A DNA stretch of 47,853 bases from NCBI GenBank assembly GCA_903923925.1, contig CAIXZF010000025.1, positions 1-47,853 on the forward strand, written 5' to 3'. Positions 35,876-43,203 of this stretch are shown here, piece after piece. The position numbers and the translations under genes are program-made. Numbering within the stretch: position 1 is the stretch's first letter; every line of letters starts with the position of its first letter. The notes beneath the pieces are model-generated. The model saw only the letters and a list, made by a program, of their open reading frames with translations. It made no database searches and was not told the origin of the DNA. Source of the DNA: an uncultured Bacteroidales bacterium (GTDB lineage: Bacteria > Bacteroidota > Bacteroidia > Bacteroidales > CAIXZF01).

Positions 35876-36739
35876 TTATCGGCTTGCTTTCAGAAATCTT
35901 TCTTTTCCACTCAGATCTTTAATAAGTTCACATTTTAAGAATCCTTGTGATTTTGAAAGTGCAAGCATTTCATCTCCGAATTCTTCATTTATTTCAAAAT
36001 AAACAACTCCATTCTCCTTTAAATGCTTTTTTGACATAGAAAAAATCGCCTTGTAAAACAGAAGCGGATCTTCATCATTTACAAAGAGTGCCAATGCTGG
36101 TTCATAATCCAATACATTGATTTTCATTAATTTACGTTCAGAAAACCTAACGTAAGGTGGATTGCTAACAATAACATCAAATTTTGGTAAATGCACAAGG
36201 TTTGCATCGTCAAGAATATCGGTAAGCAGAAATTTGATTTCGACTCTATTTTTTATTGAATTTTCTGAGGCAATTTTAAGAGCATCCTGTGAAATATCGA
36301 TAGCCCATACATCCGCATTTTTAATATACGACTTTAATGAAATAGCAATACAACCGGAACCAGTTCCGATATCAAGAATCCTTAAATCCTTGTCACCCAT
36401 TGTGTCTGACTGATAGTCTCTTATAATTCTGTCAACAAGTTCTTCAGTTTCCTGACGAGGAATAAGTACATTTTCATTCACATTAAAAGCCAAACCCATG
36501 AAATGCGCTTCTTTCAGAATATATTGAATAGGTCGGCCTCCTGAAAGCGATTTAAGCATAAGTGTAAGGAAGGAAATCATACTAACCGGTGCGGGTTTAT
36601 TGTAGGATAGCATTAAAGAAGTTCTTGGCAAACCCGTAATTTTTTCTACTGCCATAAGAAATATCTGCCTGATTTCCTGACGATTGTATTGAGGTGCCAG
36701 TTTTTCAAGGTATTTTTCCTCCATCCTTTTAAAATCCAT
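35876..36739 (-). CDS. prmC: Peptide chain release factor N5-glutamine methyltransferase
   Basis: A 287-residue SAM-dependent methyltransferase that methylates the GGQ glutamine of release factors RF1 and RF2. It has the helical N-terminal domain, then PIQYILKEAHFMGL (PrmC signature QYI.G-like) and the downstream segment VLIPRQETEELV. The SAM site is ILDIGTGSGCIAISL (about residues 119-133), and the catalytic motif NPPYV follows at about 190. Length is normal. It converges with the flavoprotein and diverges from ribD. Confidence 0.92.
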   Translation of the reverse strand: MDFKRMEEKYLEKLAPQYNRQEIRQIFLMAVEKITGLPRTSLMLSYNKPAPVSMISFLTLMLKSLSGGRPIQYILKEAHFMGLAFNVNENVLIPRQETEELVDRIIRDYQSDTMGDKDLRILDIGTGSGCIAISLKSYIKNADVWAIDISQDALKIASENSIKNRVEIKFLLTDILDDANLVHLPKFDVIVSNPPYVRFSERKLMKINVLDYEPALALFVNDEDPLLFYKAIFSMSKKHLKENGVVYFEINEEFGDEMLALSKSQGFLKCELIKDLSGKERFLKASR

Positions 36740-36773
36740 TATCCAGGGTTATTTATCCCGTGAAATTAATAAA

Positions 36774-36781
36774 TACCTTTG
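36774..36781 (+). promoter_or_regulatory. Bacteroidetes -7 promoter element (TACCTTTG) for ribD
   Basis: TACCTTTG matches TAnnTTTG and ends only 6 bases before the ribD ATG at 36788. The predicted transcription start therefore falls at or next to the start codon, implying a leaderless or nearly leaderless mRNA. Confidence 0.5.
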
Positions 36782-36787
36782 CATAGT

Positions 36788-37831
36788 ATGGATTCCGACA
36801 AAAAATACATGGCAAGATGCCTGGAAATTGCCAGGGCAGGTGCAGGATTTGTAGCTCCGAATCCACTTGTTGGCTGTGTAATTGTCCACGATGATCGAAT
36901 TATTGGCGAAGGATTTCATCACAAATTTGGCGGTGCACATGCTGAAGTTCTGGCAATAGAATCGGTCAGAAACAAAGATTTGCTAAGCAACTCAACCTTG
37001 TATGTAAATCTTGAACCCTGCAGCCATTATGGGAAAACGCCTCCTTGTGCAAACCTTATCGTAAACAGCAAAATCCCTCGCGTTGTAATTGGTCAGAAAG
37101 ATCCTAACCCGAAGGTTAATGGAAATGGGATCAGATTTCTTGAAGATGCAGGATTAACGGTAACTTTTGGAGTTCTTGAAGAAGATGCAAAACAGATTAA
37201 TGTACGTTTCAATACATTTATTGAAAAGAAAAGACCTTTTGTAATACTAAAGTGGGCAAAAACACTGGATGGCTTTATTGATATTGATAGAAATGGGCCA
37301 AACAGAGGTGCAGACAACTGGATAACAAATGCCAGGCTGAAAATGCTGGTTCATAAATGGAGAACAGAAGAGGATGCCATATTAATTGGCACCAACACTG
37401 CATTGAATGATAATCCACAGTTAAATGTTCGTGAATGGGTTGGAAGAAATCCTTTGCGTTTAGTTATTGATGAATTTGGACAATTGCCGGAATCTTTGAA
37501 CGTTTTTGATGGAACTCAAAATACCATTGCATATACTGGTAACCCAAAAACATTCAACTCCAATGTAGAGTATTGCACACTTGATTTTAATCTGAATATT
37601 ATCCCACAAATTCTTAACGATCTTTATACACGAAGTATTCAATCGGTTATTGTCGAAGGTGGGAAAGAATTACTCGAGGGTTTTATCGAATCCGGTTTAT
37701 GGGATGAAGCAAGAATATTAACTGGTAGAAAAGTTTTTGGGAGTGGTTTGTTGGGTCCTAATATTGAAGGTATAGAAATTTCAAATGATATTCTGGATAG
37801 TAATTATCTGAAAGTTTTTAAAAACTGTTAG
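36788..37831 (+). CDS. ribD: Bifunctional riboflavin biosynthesis deaminase/reductase
   Basis: A 347-residue cytoplasmic enzyme for the second and third steps of riboflavin synthesis. The N-terminal cytidine-deaminase-like domain has the zinc motifs GGAHAEVLAI and EPCSHYGKTPPCANLI (about residues 47-95). The C-terminal reductase domain begins near 150 (FVILKWAKTLDGFI) and has the NADPH-binding ILIGTNTALNDNPQLNVRE. The ATG at 36788 (MDSDKKYMARCL) is chosen; a TTG nine bases upstream lies inside the promoter. Its end overlaps the convergent truA gene by 14 bases. Confidence 0.94.
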   Translation: MDSDKKYMARCLEIARAGAGFVAPNPLVGCVIVHDDRIIGEGFHHKFGGAHAEVLAIESVRNKDLLSNSTLYVNLEPCSHYGKTPPCANLIVNSKIPRVVIGQKDPNPKVNGNGIRFLEDAGLTVTFGVLEEDAKQINVRFNTFIEKKRPFVILKWAKTLDGFIDIDRNGPNRGADNWITNARLKMLVHKWRTEEDAILIGTNTALNDNPQLNVREWVGRNPLRLVIDEFGQLPESLNVFDGTQNTIAYTGNPKTFNSNVEYCTLDFNLNIIPQILNDLYTRSIQSVIVEGGKELLEGFIESGLWDEARILTGRKVFGSGLLGPNIEGIEISNDILDSNYLKVFKNC

Positions 37832-38603
37832 GTAAACTCAAAATCTCCTTCGGATAATCCACTTTATATAAGAACAAGCCTGATGCTGGTACAGACATCC
37901 CGGCTCTGCATCTGTCTTTGCTTTCAATTACAGAACGGAGACCATCTATATCCAGTTTCCCCTGCCCCATCTCCAGCAAGGTGCCAGTAATGGCTCTGAC
38001 CATATTTCGCAGAAAACGGTTTGCTTTGATGGTAAATACAAACTCATCACCAATTTCTTCCCAGAATGCAAACTCCAACTTGCACAATGTGCCGGTAATA
38101 TCAGAATCTTTTTTTGAAAAAGCGGCGAAATCATCATATTCAAAAAGAATTTTTGCACCAATTTTCATCAGTTCAAAATCCAGTACAGGAGGATAATACC
38201 AGGTGTAAGGCAAACGGAAAGGATTCTTCTTTCGGGAAATATAATACTTATACGTCCTGCTGGTAGCAGAAAAGCGGGCATGTGCATCCGGTTTTGTATT
38301 AAATACACTATAAATCACTATATCTTTAGGCAGGAAGGAATTTAATTTGTAGGTCAGCAATTCAAGTTCCTCGCTGTTAAGCTGTTCAGAAAAATTAAAA
38401 TGGGAATAAAAGTTAACTGCATGAACTCCACTATCTGTCCTTCCACAACCAATTGTCTGAATATCAGTTCGTAATATTAAAGATAAAGCATTATCCAAAA
38501 CTTGCTGAACTGTAGTGGAGTTAGGCTGGATCTGCCAACCGTGATAATTTGTTCCATCATAGGCCAAATGAATGAAGTATCTGAATAAATTTGCTTTAGA
38601 CAT
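37818..38603 (-). CDS. truA: tRNA pseudouridine synthase A
   Basis: A 261-residue enzyme that makes pseudouridine at tRNA positions 38-40. Motifs are YFIHLAYDGTNYHGWQIQ at the N-terminus, the catalytic aspartate in GCGRTDSGVHAVNFYSHF (about residues 51-68), and FLRNMVRAITGTLLEMGQGK near the C-terminus. The ATG at 38603 gives a normal-length protein; an in-frame start at 38666 would add a non-conserved extension. The 3' end overlaps ribD by 14 bases tail to tail. Confidence 0.93.
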   Translation of the reverse strand: MSKANLFRYFIHLAYDGTNYHGWQIQPNSTTVQQVLDNALSLILRTDIQTIGCGRTDSGVHAVNFYSHFNFSEQLNSEELELLTYKLNSFLPKDIVIYSVFNTKPDAHARFSATSRTYKYYISRKKNPFRLPYTWYYPPVLDFELMKIGAKILFEYDDFAAFSKKDSDITGTLCKLEFAFWEEIGDEFVFTIKANRFLRNMVRAITGTLLEMGQGKLDIDGLRSVIESKDRCRAGMSVPASGLFLYKVDYPKEILSLPNSF

Positions 38604-38715
38604 AGTGAAATATGGAAAAATGCAATCACGAAAATAAAGCAAGTCAGCGAATAAACAGTCAGGCATTGTTTAGATTGAATATAAATTTCACTTTCATTGT
38701 AAAAAATGTTTTCTA

Positions 38716-38733
38716 TTGTGAATTAATTAACAA
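38716..38733 (+). promoter_or_regulatory. Rex-type operator 1, hydrogenase operon 1
   Basis: TTGTGAATTAATTAACAA fits the Rex operator consensus TTGTKAAnnnnTTMACAA at every specified position. It lies 10 bases upstream of the -7 element, across the -33 region. Rex is the NADH/NAD+-sensing repressor known to control hydrogenase and fermentation genes in several bacteria; no rex gene is in the window. Confidence 0.7.
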
Positions 38734-38743
38734 TAAATCTCAG

Positions 38744-38751
38744 TAACTTTG
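38744..38751 (+). promoter_or_regulatory. -7 promoter element (TAACTTTG) of hydrogenase operon 1
   Basis: TAACTTTG matches TAnnTTTG and lies between the two Rex-type sites, 68 bases before the hydC ATG. No good -33 TTTG is present at 19-base spacing, as expected for a regulated promoter. Confidence 0.55.
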
Positions 38752-38759
38752 GGGTGTGG

Positions 38760-38777
38760 TTGTGAAATAATTAACAA
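38760..38777 (+). promoter_or_regulatory. Rex-type operator 2, hydrogenase operon 1
   Basis: TTGTGAAATAATTAACAA is a second full match to TTGTKAAnnnnTTMACAA and differs from operator 1 at one spacer base. It sits at the predicted transcription start, where a bound repressor would block initiation. The two sites are 44 bases apart, start to start. Confidence 0.7.
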
Positions 38778-38807
38778 TGAACGTAATTTACTTATTATCA
38801 ATTAAAT

Positions 38808-38814
38808 AAGGAGG
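38808..38814 (+). promoter_or_regulatory. Strong Shine-Dalgarno site of hydC (operon 1)
   Basis: AAGGAGG lies 5 bases before the ATG at 38820. Strong Shine-Dalgarno sites are rare in this window and occur only at hydrogenase genes. Confidence 0.6.
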
Positions 38815-38819
38815 AAGAG

Positions 38820-39293
38820 ATGTCAAGTACAGAAACTTTAGTTAAAGACCTTGTATCGAAATATGGCAAAAGTCGTAACAGTCTTATGCCGGTTTTACAG
38901 GGTATTGTTCAGGAAGAGAGGTACTTATCTGAGGAAGCAATGATCTTTATTGCAAAAGAGCTGGATTTATCTGCTGCAGATGTATATGGAACCGCTTCGT
39001 TTTATACTTTTCTGGATACCGTTCCAAGAGGGAAAAACATAATCAGAGTTTGTAAGACCATTTCCTGTCATATGACTGGCAAAGATTTGATTATAGAGAC
39101 TTTGGAGGATATACTGAAAGTTAAAGTCGGACAAACAACCCACGATAAGAATTTCACATTACTAACAGCTAACTGTCTGGGCTGGTGCCATAAAGGACCA
39201 GTCATGCTGATTAATGATGAAGTTTATCCGGAATTGACTCCGTCGAGAACAACGGAAATTGTGGAAGAATACATGAAGAATGCAACCCACTAA
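38820..39293 (+). CDS. hydC: NADH-linked [FeFe] hydrogenase subunit HydC (NuoE-like), operon 1
   Basis: A 157-residue cytoplasmic protein with an N-terminal helical part and a C-terminal thioredoxin-like [2Fe-2S] domain, equivalent to complex I NuoE. The cluster ligands are in CKTISC (about residues 80-85) and CLGWC (about 120-124), the usual CxxxxC plus CxxxC. It would relay electrons within the HydABC complex. It is the first gene of hydC-hydB-hydA, with two Rex-type operators and a Shine-Dalgarno site directly upstream. Gene order differs from the second operon, where hydC is last. Confidence 0.9.
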   Translation: MSSTETLVKDLVSKYGKSRNSLMPVLQGIVQEERYLSEEAMIFIAKELDLSAADVYGTASFYTFLDTVPRGKNIIRVCKTISCHMTGKDLIIETLEDILKVKVGQTTHDKNFTLLTANCLGWCHKGPVMLINDEVYPELTPSRTTEIVEEYMKNATH

Positions 39294-39331
39294 ACCGAAG
39301 TAGTATTCAAGAAAAATCAAAAAACACAGAA

Positions 39332-40498
39332 ATGGAAACGAAAGTCATAAAAAAAGTTGACACGATATTCGACGTTGTTGAATGCAATTATATCCAGGTT
39401 CTCGAAAAAACACTAGCAAAAACTGCCGATGAAATTATTCTTGACATTATTGATTCAGGACTTAAAGGTCGTGGTGGTGCAGGATTCCCAACTGGTCTGA
39501 AATGGAAGTTTACAAAGAATGAAGAAAATGCGGTAAAGTATGTAATCTGCAATGCTGATGAAGGAGAGCCCGGTACATTCAAAGACAGGGAAATTCTTGA
39601 CAGAGTACCTGAGAAAGTTTTTACAGGCATGGCGATTTGCGGATATGCAATTGGAGCAAAGGAAGGTTACATCTATCTAAGGGGCGAATATAATTTCCTG
39701 AAACAGGACCTTCAGATGAAGATAGATTTATTCAATTCACAACTAGCTGACCGTGATTTTGATTTTAAAGTCTTCCTGCGTTCAGGCAGTGGAGCATATA
39801 TATGTGGTGAAGAAAGTGCTCTGTTTGATTCAATGGAAGGACTCAGGGGAGAACCAAGAAATAAGCCTCCCTACCCCACTGTAGCCGGTTACAATTTGAA
39901 ACCAACTGCTATTAATAATGTTGAGACTCTGGTATATGTTACCATGATCTGCCGAATGGGCCCGGAATCATTCAAAGCACTGGGAACCAAAGATTCACGT
40001 GGATCAAAAGTATTCTCCGTTTCAGGAGACACACCAACTCCGGGAATTTATGAACTCGAGTTAGGAATGCCACTGAATCAGTTTGTTGATGAATTCGGTG
40101 ATGGGGATACAAAAGCAGTTCAGGTTGGTGGTGCTTCGGGGCATTGTGTACCCCGCAAAAAATACAATGATACTATTATCGGTTTTGAAGGAATACCTAC
40201 AGGCGGTTCTATGATGATTTTTAACAGTACACGATCAATGTATAATGTATTGCATGATTACCTGGAATTTTTTACTGAAGAAAGTTGCGGGCAATGCACA
40301 CCATGCCGTGTTGGCTGTCAGCAGTTACTTAAAGGAATTGAAGCAGTGAAGAAAGGTGATAAAAAGCCTTCCTATCTTGAAGATTTGAAGAAACTGGCAG
40401 CAACTATGAAAATTGCTTCAAAATGCGGTCTGGGCCAGAGCGTTTCAAACCCATTCAATTCAATTGTCGATAATTTCCGTGAGGAGATCATTTATTAA
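39332..40498 (+). CDS. hydB: NADH-linked hydrogenase subunit HydB (NuoF-like, minimal form), operon 1
   Basis: A 388-residue FMN- and NAD(H)-binding subunit equivalent to NuoF. Motifs are GLKGRGGAGFPTGLKW (about residues 43-58, FMN/NADH site), NADEGEPGTFKDRE, GAYICGEESAL and the [4Fe-4S] ligands ESCGQCTPCRVGC (about 317-329) with the fourth Cys in SKCGLGQS. Unlike the HydB of operon 2, it has neither an N-terminal thioredoxin-like [2Fe-2S] domain nor a C-terminal two-[4Fe-4S] ferredoxin domain. From what is known of HydABC enzymes, that minimal form suits a complex that uses NADH without ferredoxin. It lies between hydC and hydA, 38 and 32 bases away. Confidence 0.9.
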   Translation: METKVIKKVDTIFDVVECNYIQVLEKTLAKTADEIILDIIDSGLKGRGGAGFPTGLKWKFTKNEENAVKYVICNADEGEPGTFKDREILDRVPEKVFTGMAICGYAIGAKEGYIYLRGEYNFLKQDLQMKIDLFNSQLADRDFDFKVFLRSGSGAYICGEESALFDSMEGLRGEPRNKPPYPTVAGYNLKPTAINNVETLVYVTMICRMGPESFKALGTKDSRGSKVFSVSGDTPTPGIYELELGMPLNQFVDEFGDGDTKAVQVGGASGHCVPRKKYNDTIIGFEGIPTGGSMMIFNSTRSMYNVLHDYLEFFTEESCGQCTPCRVGCQQLLKGIEAVKKGDKKPSYLEDLKKLAATMKIASKCGLGQSVSNPFNSIVDNFREEIIY

Positions 40499-40530
40499 TT
40501 TCAGCGTAGAAATTTAAAAAATCCAACACA

Positions 40531-42324
40531 ATGAGCAAGTATCTTGTAAATCTTAAAGTCAATAATATTCCGGTTACAGTTGAAGAGGGTACTACAATTC
40601 TTGATGCCGCACGTAAACTAAACTTTCATATTCCAACCCTTTGCTACCATGAAGACCTCACAGTAGCAGGAAATTGCCGGGTTTGCCTAGTTGAAGTAGC
40701 TGGTTCCAGAAGCCTGGCAGCATCCTGTGCAACTCCGGTATCGGAAGGAATGGAAGTTCTTACAAACAGTAAAAACGTTCGTTCGGCAAGAAAAAATGTA
40801 GTAGAACTCCTTCTTTCAGAGCATAATGCCGACTGTACTAAATGCTTCAAAAATGGGCATTGCGAACTCCAGACCTTGTCCTCAGAATACCAGATTGGTC
40901 AACATTTGTTTATCGATCTTGTAAAGACAAAAGACAAAATTGTTGATATTTCATCACCATCTATTGCTAAAGACGACAGCAAATGTATTCGTTGTCAGCG
41001 TTGTGTAAGAACCTGCTCCGAATTGCAGGCAGTTGGTGCTCTTGCAGTTATCAATAAAGGGGATCATCAACGGATTTCTACTTTTTTAAATAAACCATTA
41101 TCAGAAGTTGTTTGCACTAATTGTGGACAATGTATAAACCGCTGTCCGACAGGTGCTTTAACAGAACGTTCTTATATTGAAGAAGTATGGGACGCAATAA
41201 ACGATCCTTCAAAACATGTTGTAGTTGAAACAGCACCTGCTGTTCGTGTTGCACTTGGAGAGGATCTTGGATTTGAGGCAGGAGAGCGCGTAACAGGAAA
41301 AATGGTTGCTGCCCTGAGACATCTGGGTTTCGATTCAATTCTTGATACAGACTTTACAGCCGACCTTACCATTCTCGAAGAAGGAACTGAATTACTTACC
41401 AGGCTAAAAAAAGCGCTGGTAGATAAAGACGAAAAAGTTTCTTTACCAATGTTTACATCCTGTTCGCCAGGCTGGATAAAATTCATCGAACACATGTTCC
41501 CTGAATACCTGCCAAACCTTTCGACCTGCAAGTCTCCTCAGCAAATGTTTGGTGCTCTTGCAAAAACCTATTATGCACAGAAAAAGAACATCAATCCAAA
41601 AAACATGGTATGTGTTTCCATTATGCCATGTACAGCTAAAAAATTCGAAGCCGGCCGACCTGAATTAAGAGACAGTGGCTACCAGGATGTCGATTATGTA
41701 TTAACAACCAGAGAGTTGGCAATGATGATCAAACAAGCCGGAATTGACTTTATGAAGCTGGAAGATATGGAATATGATTCCATCATGGGCGAATCGACAG
41801 GTGCAGCAGTAATTTTTGGCGCAAGCGGTGGTGTTATGGAAGCAGCATTGCGTACAGCTTATGAAATTATTTCAGGACGCGATGTGCCTTTTACAAATCT
41901 GAACATAGTTCCTGTAAGGGGTATGGAAGGCGTAAAAGAAGCAAAAGTAATGCTGAAAGATGTGAAACCTGAATGGGGTTTCTTAGAAGGCGTTGAAGTA
42001 AGCATCGCAATTGCACATGGACTTGCCAATGCCAAAAAAGTTGTGGAATCCATTAAAAACGGTACAGCAAACTATCATTTTGTTGAAATTATGGGATGCC
42101 CGGGAGGATGTATCGGTGGAGGCGGACAGCCAATTCCAACCAGTCCTGAAATCAGGCAGAAACGTGCAGATGCAATCTATGCTGAAGACGAAGGCCTGCC
42201 ATTAAGAAAGTCACACGAAAATCCGGAAGTTCAATACCTATACAAAGAATTCCTTGGTGAACCCCTTGGACATCGCTCTCATGATTTGCTTCACACTCAT
42301 TACAAACCGCGTAAAAGGTATTAG
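40531..42324 (+). CDS. hydA: [FeFe] hydrogenase catalytic subunit HydA, operon 1
   Basis: A 597-residue catalytic subunit that evolves or oxidises H2. The domains in order are an N-terminal [2Fe-2S] ferredoxin domain (Cys38, 49, 52, 66); a His/Cys-ligated [4Fe-4S] site (His98, Cys102, Cys105, Cys111); two [4Fe-4S] sites (CIRCQRC near 152 and CTNCGQCINRC near 195); the H-cluster domain from about 220; and a C-terminal small-subunit-like tail (SHDLLHTHY). The H-cluster motifs are TSCSPGW (about 307), MPCTAKKFE (about 364) and EIMGCPGGCIGGGGQP (about 518). The first and third depart slightly from TSCCPGW and EIMACPGGC, which are present in the second HydA. A strong terminator follows. Confidence 0.93.
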   Translation: MSKYLVNLKVNNIPVTVEEGTTILDAARKLNFHIPTLCYHEDLTVAGNCRVCLVEVAGSRSLAASCATPVSEGMEVLTNSKNVRSARKNVVELLLSEHNADCTKCFKNGHCELQTLSSEYQIGQHLFIDLVKTKDKIVDISSPSIAKDDSKCIRCQRCVRTCSELQAVGALAVINKGDHQRISTFLNKPLSEVVCTNCGQCINRCPTGALTERSYIEEVWDAINDPSKHVVVETAPAVRVALGEDLGFEAGERVTGKMVAALRHLGFDSILDTDFTADLTILEEGTELLTRLKKALVDKDEKVSLPMFTSCSPGWIKFIEHMFPEYLPNLSTCKSPQQMFGALAKTYYAQKKNINPKNMVCVSIMPCTAKKFEAGRPELRDSGYQDVDYVLTTRELAMMIKQAGIDFMKLEDMEYDSIMGESTGAAVIFGASGGVMEAALRTAYEIISGRDVPFTNLNIVPVRGMEGVKEAKVMLKDVKPEWGFLEGVEVSIAIAHGLANAKKVVESIKNGTANYHFVEIMGCPGGCIGGGGQPIPTSPEIRQKRADAIYAEDEGLPLRKSHENPEVQYLYKEFLGEPLGHRSHDLLHTHYKPRKRY

Positions 42325-42339
42325 TAACTTCCAAACCCA

Positions 42340-42374
42340 AAATGCCGTCTCAGAAATGATGACGGCATTTTTTT
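42340..42374 (+). terminator. Rho-independent terminator of hydrogenase operon 1
   Basis: A perfect 10-base stem, AAATGCCGTC (42340-42349) / GACGGCATTT (42361-42370), has an 11-base loop and is followed by further T residues to 42374. It lies 16 bases after the hydA stop. Confidence 0.85.
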
Positions 42375-42767
42375 ATCCCTTCTCCCAGTGTTGCAATCTT
42401 GACTTCAACAATACACTGATGTTTAAAAAATTACAAATTGTATTTAGTGACAAAAAGACAACAAAAACATGATTTTGCAATTTTTGAAGGAAAGTAGGAA
42501 CACAATATATCATGTCCAAATCAAATTTAAAATAAATGGGTAAATCAAATTGCTAATTTTACAATATTCGGATAATATAACTTGCTTTGGTTCAACTGAA
42601 CAATTTAACATTTAAAATGGATATTAATTGAAACTTTTCCTAGAAATAGCTTTCTTTGGCTTTTACTTCACGTCATTTCAACAAAGTTTTTAACAATATA
42701 GAATTATTATTATTACACAAACATCTAAATACCAAATATTTACGATTTTATTGTTATTTTTTTCACA

Positions 42768-42785
42768 CTGTTAATAAATTAACAA
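42768..42785 (+). promoter_or_regulatory. Rex-type operator 1, hydrogenase operon 2
   Basis: CTGTTAATAAATTAACAA matches TTGTKAAnnnnTTMACAA with one mismatch at the first base. It lies just upstream of the -33 element of the second hydrogenase promoter. Confidence 0.6.
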
Positions 42786-42791
42786 TTATTT

Positions 42792-42822
42792 TTTGATAAT
42801 AAAATAACAATTCGTATCTTTG
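42792..42822 (+). promoter_or_regulatory. Complete Bacteroidetes promoter of hydrogenase operon 2
   Basis: The -33 element TTTG (42792-42795), a 19-base spacer and the -7 element TATCTTTG (42815-42822) match the Bacteroidetes consensus TTTG-N19-TAnnTTTG exactly. Transcription should start near 42829, giving a leader of about 375 bases before hydB. No comparable promoter is visible between the leader hairpin and hydB. Confidence 0.7.
42793..42810 (+). promoter_or_regulatory. Weaker Rex-like site between -33 and -7, hydrogenase operon 2
   Basis: TTGATAATAAAATAACAA matches the Rex consensus with two mismatches, and it starts 25 bases after the first site. It covers the promoter spacer, so binding would block RNA polymerase. 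Confidence 0.4.
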
Positions 42823-42836
42823 TCGAAAGAAATGCA

Positions 42837-43023
42837 GTGAATTCTCAGCAACTCACCGAAGTACCAACAGCTAAAATTTACTCCGAAAAGGAGGCGCTTG
42901 CAATACTTCCATTACTAACAATCCGGGGGTATTTTGGACTTGCTGAAATAACTGAAACAAACTGCCGAGAAAAAACTCAATGAACTTGGAGAACTAACAG
43001 ATTACAAAAGTCTTTTAAAATAA
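42837..43023 (+). pseudogene. Small frameshifted ORF in the hydrogenase operon 2 leader
   Basis: A GTG-initiated frame from 42837 encodes about 48 residues (containing AKIYSEKEALAILPLLTIRG) and stops at 42981. An overlapping frame from about 42952 to 43023 encodes LKQTAEKKLNELGELTDYKS and ends in TAA. The two halves read like one small protein split by a frameshift. No family was recognised. The first ATG (42832) is followed at once by a stop. It lies directly after the promoter and before the long hairpin, so it may be a decayed gene or a leader peptide. The rest of the 879-base gap (42375-42760) is A/T-rich with nothing recognised. Confidence 0.35.
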
Positions 43024-43038
43024 GACTTGCAAATGGCT

Positions 43039-43144
43039 AAAACAATCCTTCCCAATTCGTGTACCAACACTCCCATGAAACCTGCCAATCACTCATACAG
43101 CGATCGCAACAACAGGGCACGAACAGGGAAGGATTGTTTTTTTT
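43039..43144 (+). terminator. Long leader hairpin with T-run upstream of hydB2 (terminator or attenuator)
   Basis: A perfect 15-base stem pairs AAAACAATCCTTCCC (43039-43053) with GGGAAGGATTGTTTT (43126-43140), followed by four more T residues. A further 6-base stem, TTCGTG (43056-43061) / CACGAA (43118-43123), stacks inside it across a 2-base internal loop. About 56 bases of apical sequence include the palindrome GCGATCGC. The structure ends 59 bases before the hydB start codon. It has the form of a factor-independent terminator with a large structured head, or a regulatory or small RNA. Confidence 0.65.
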
Positions 43145-43191
43145 AGAATCTATTCGCTTTACTGAGAATGTATATTTATTAATAAGAAGCT

Positions 43192-43197
43192 GGAGGT
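43192..43197 (+). promoter_or_regulatory. Shine-Dalgarno site of hydB (operon 2)
   Basis: GGAGGT lies 6 bases before the ATG at 43204. Confidence 0.55.
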
Positions 43198-43203
43198 AAC
43201 AGA

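Noticed and set aside
43039-43144. tmRNA, RNase P RNA or SRP RNA in the hydrogenase leader
   Set aside because: No tag-peptide reading frame, no RNase P conserved blocks and no SRP core were found; only the hairpin and T-run are supported.
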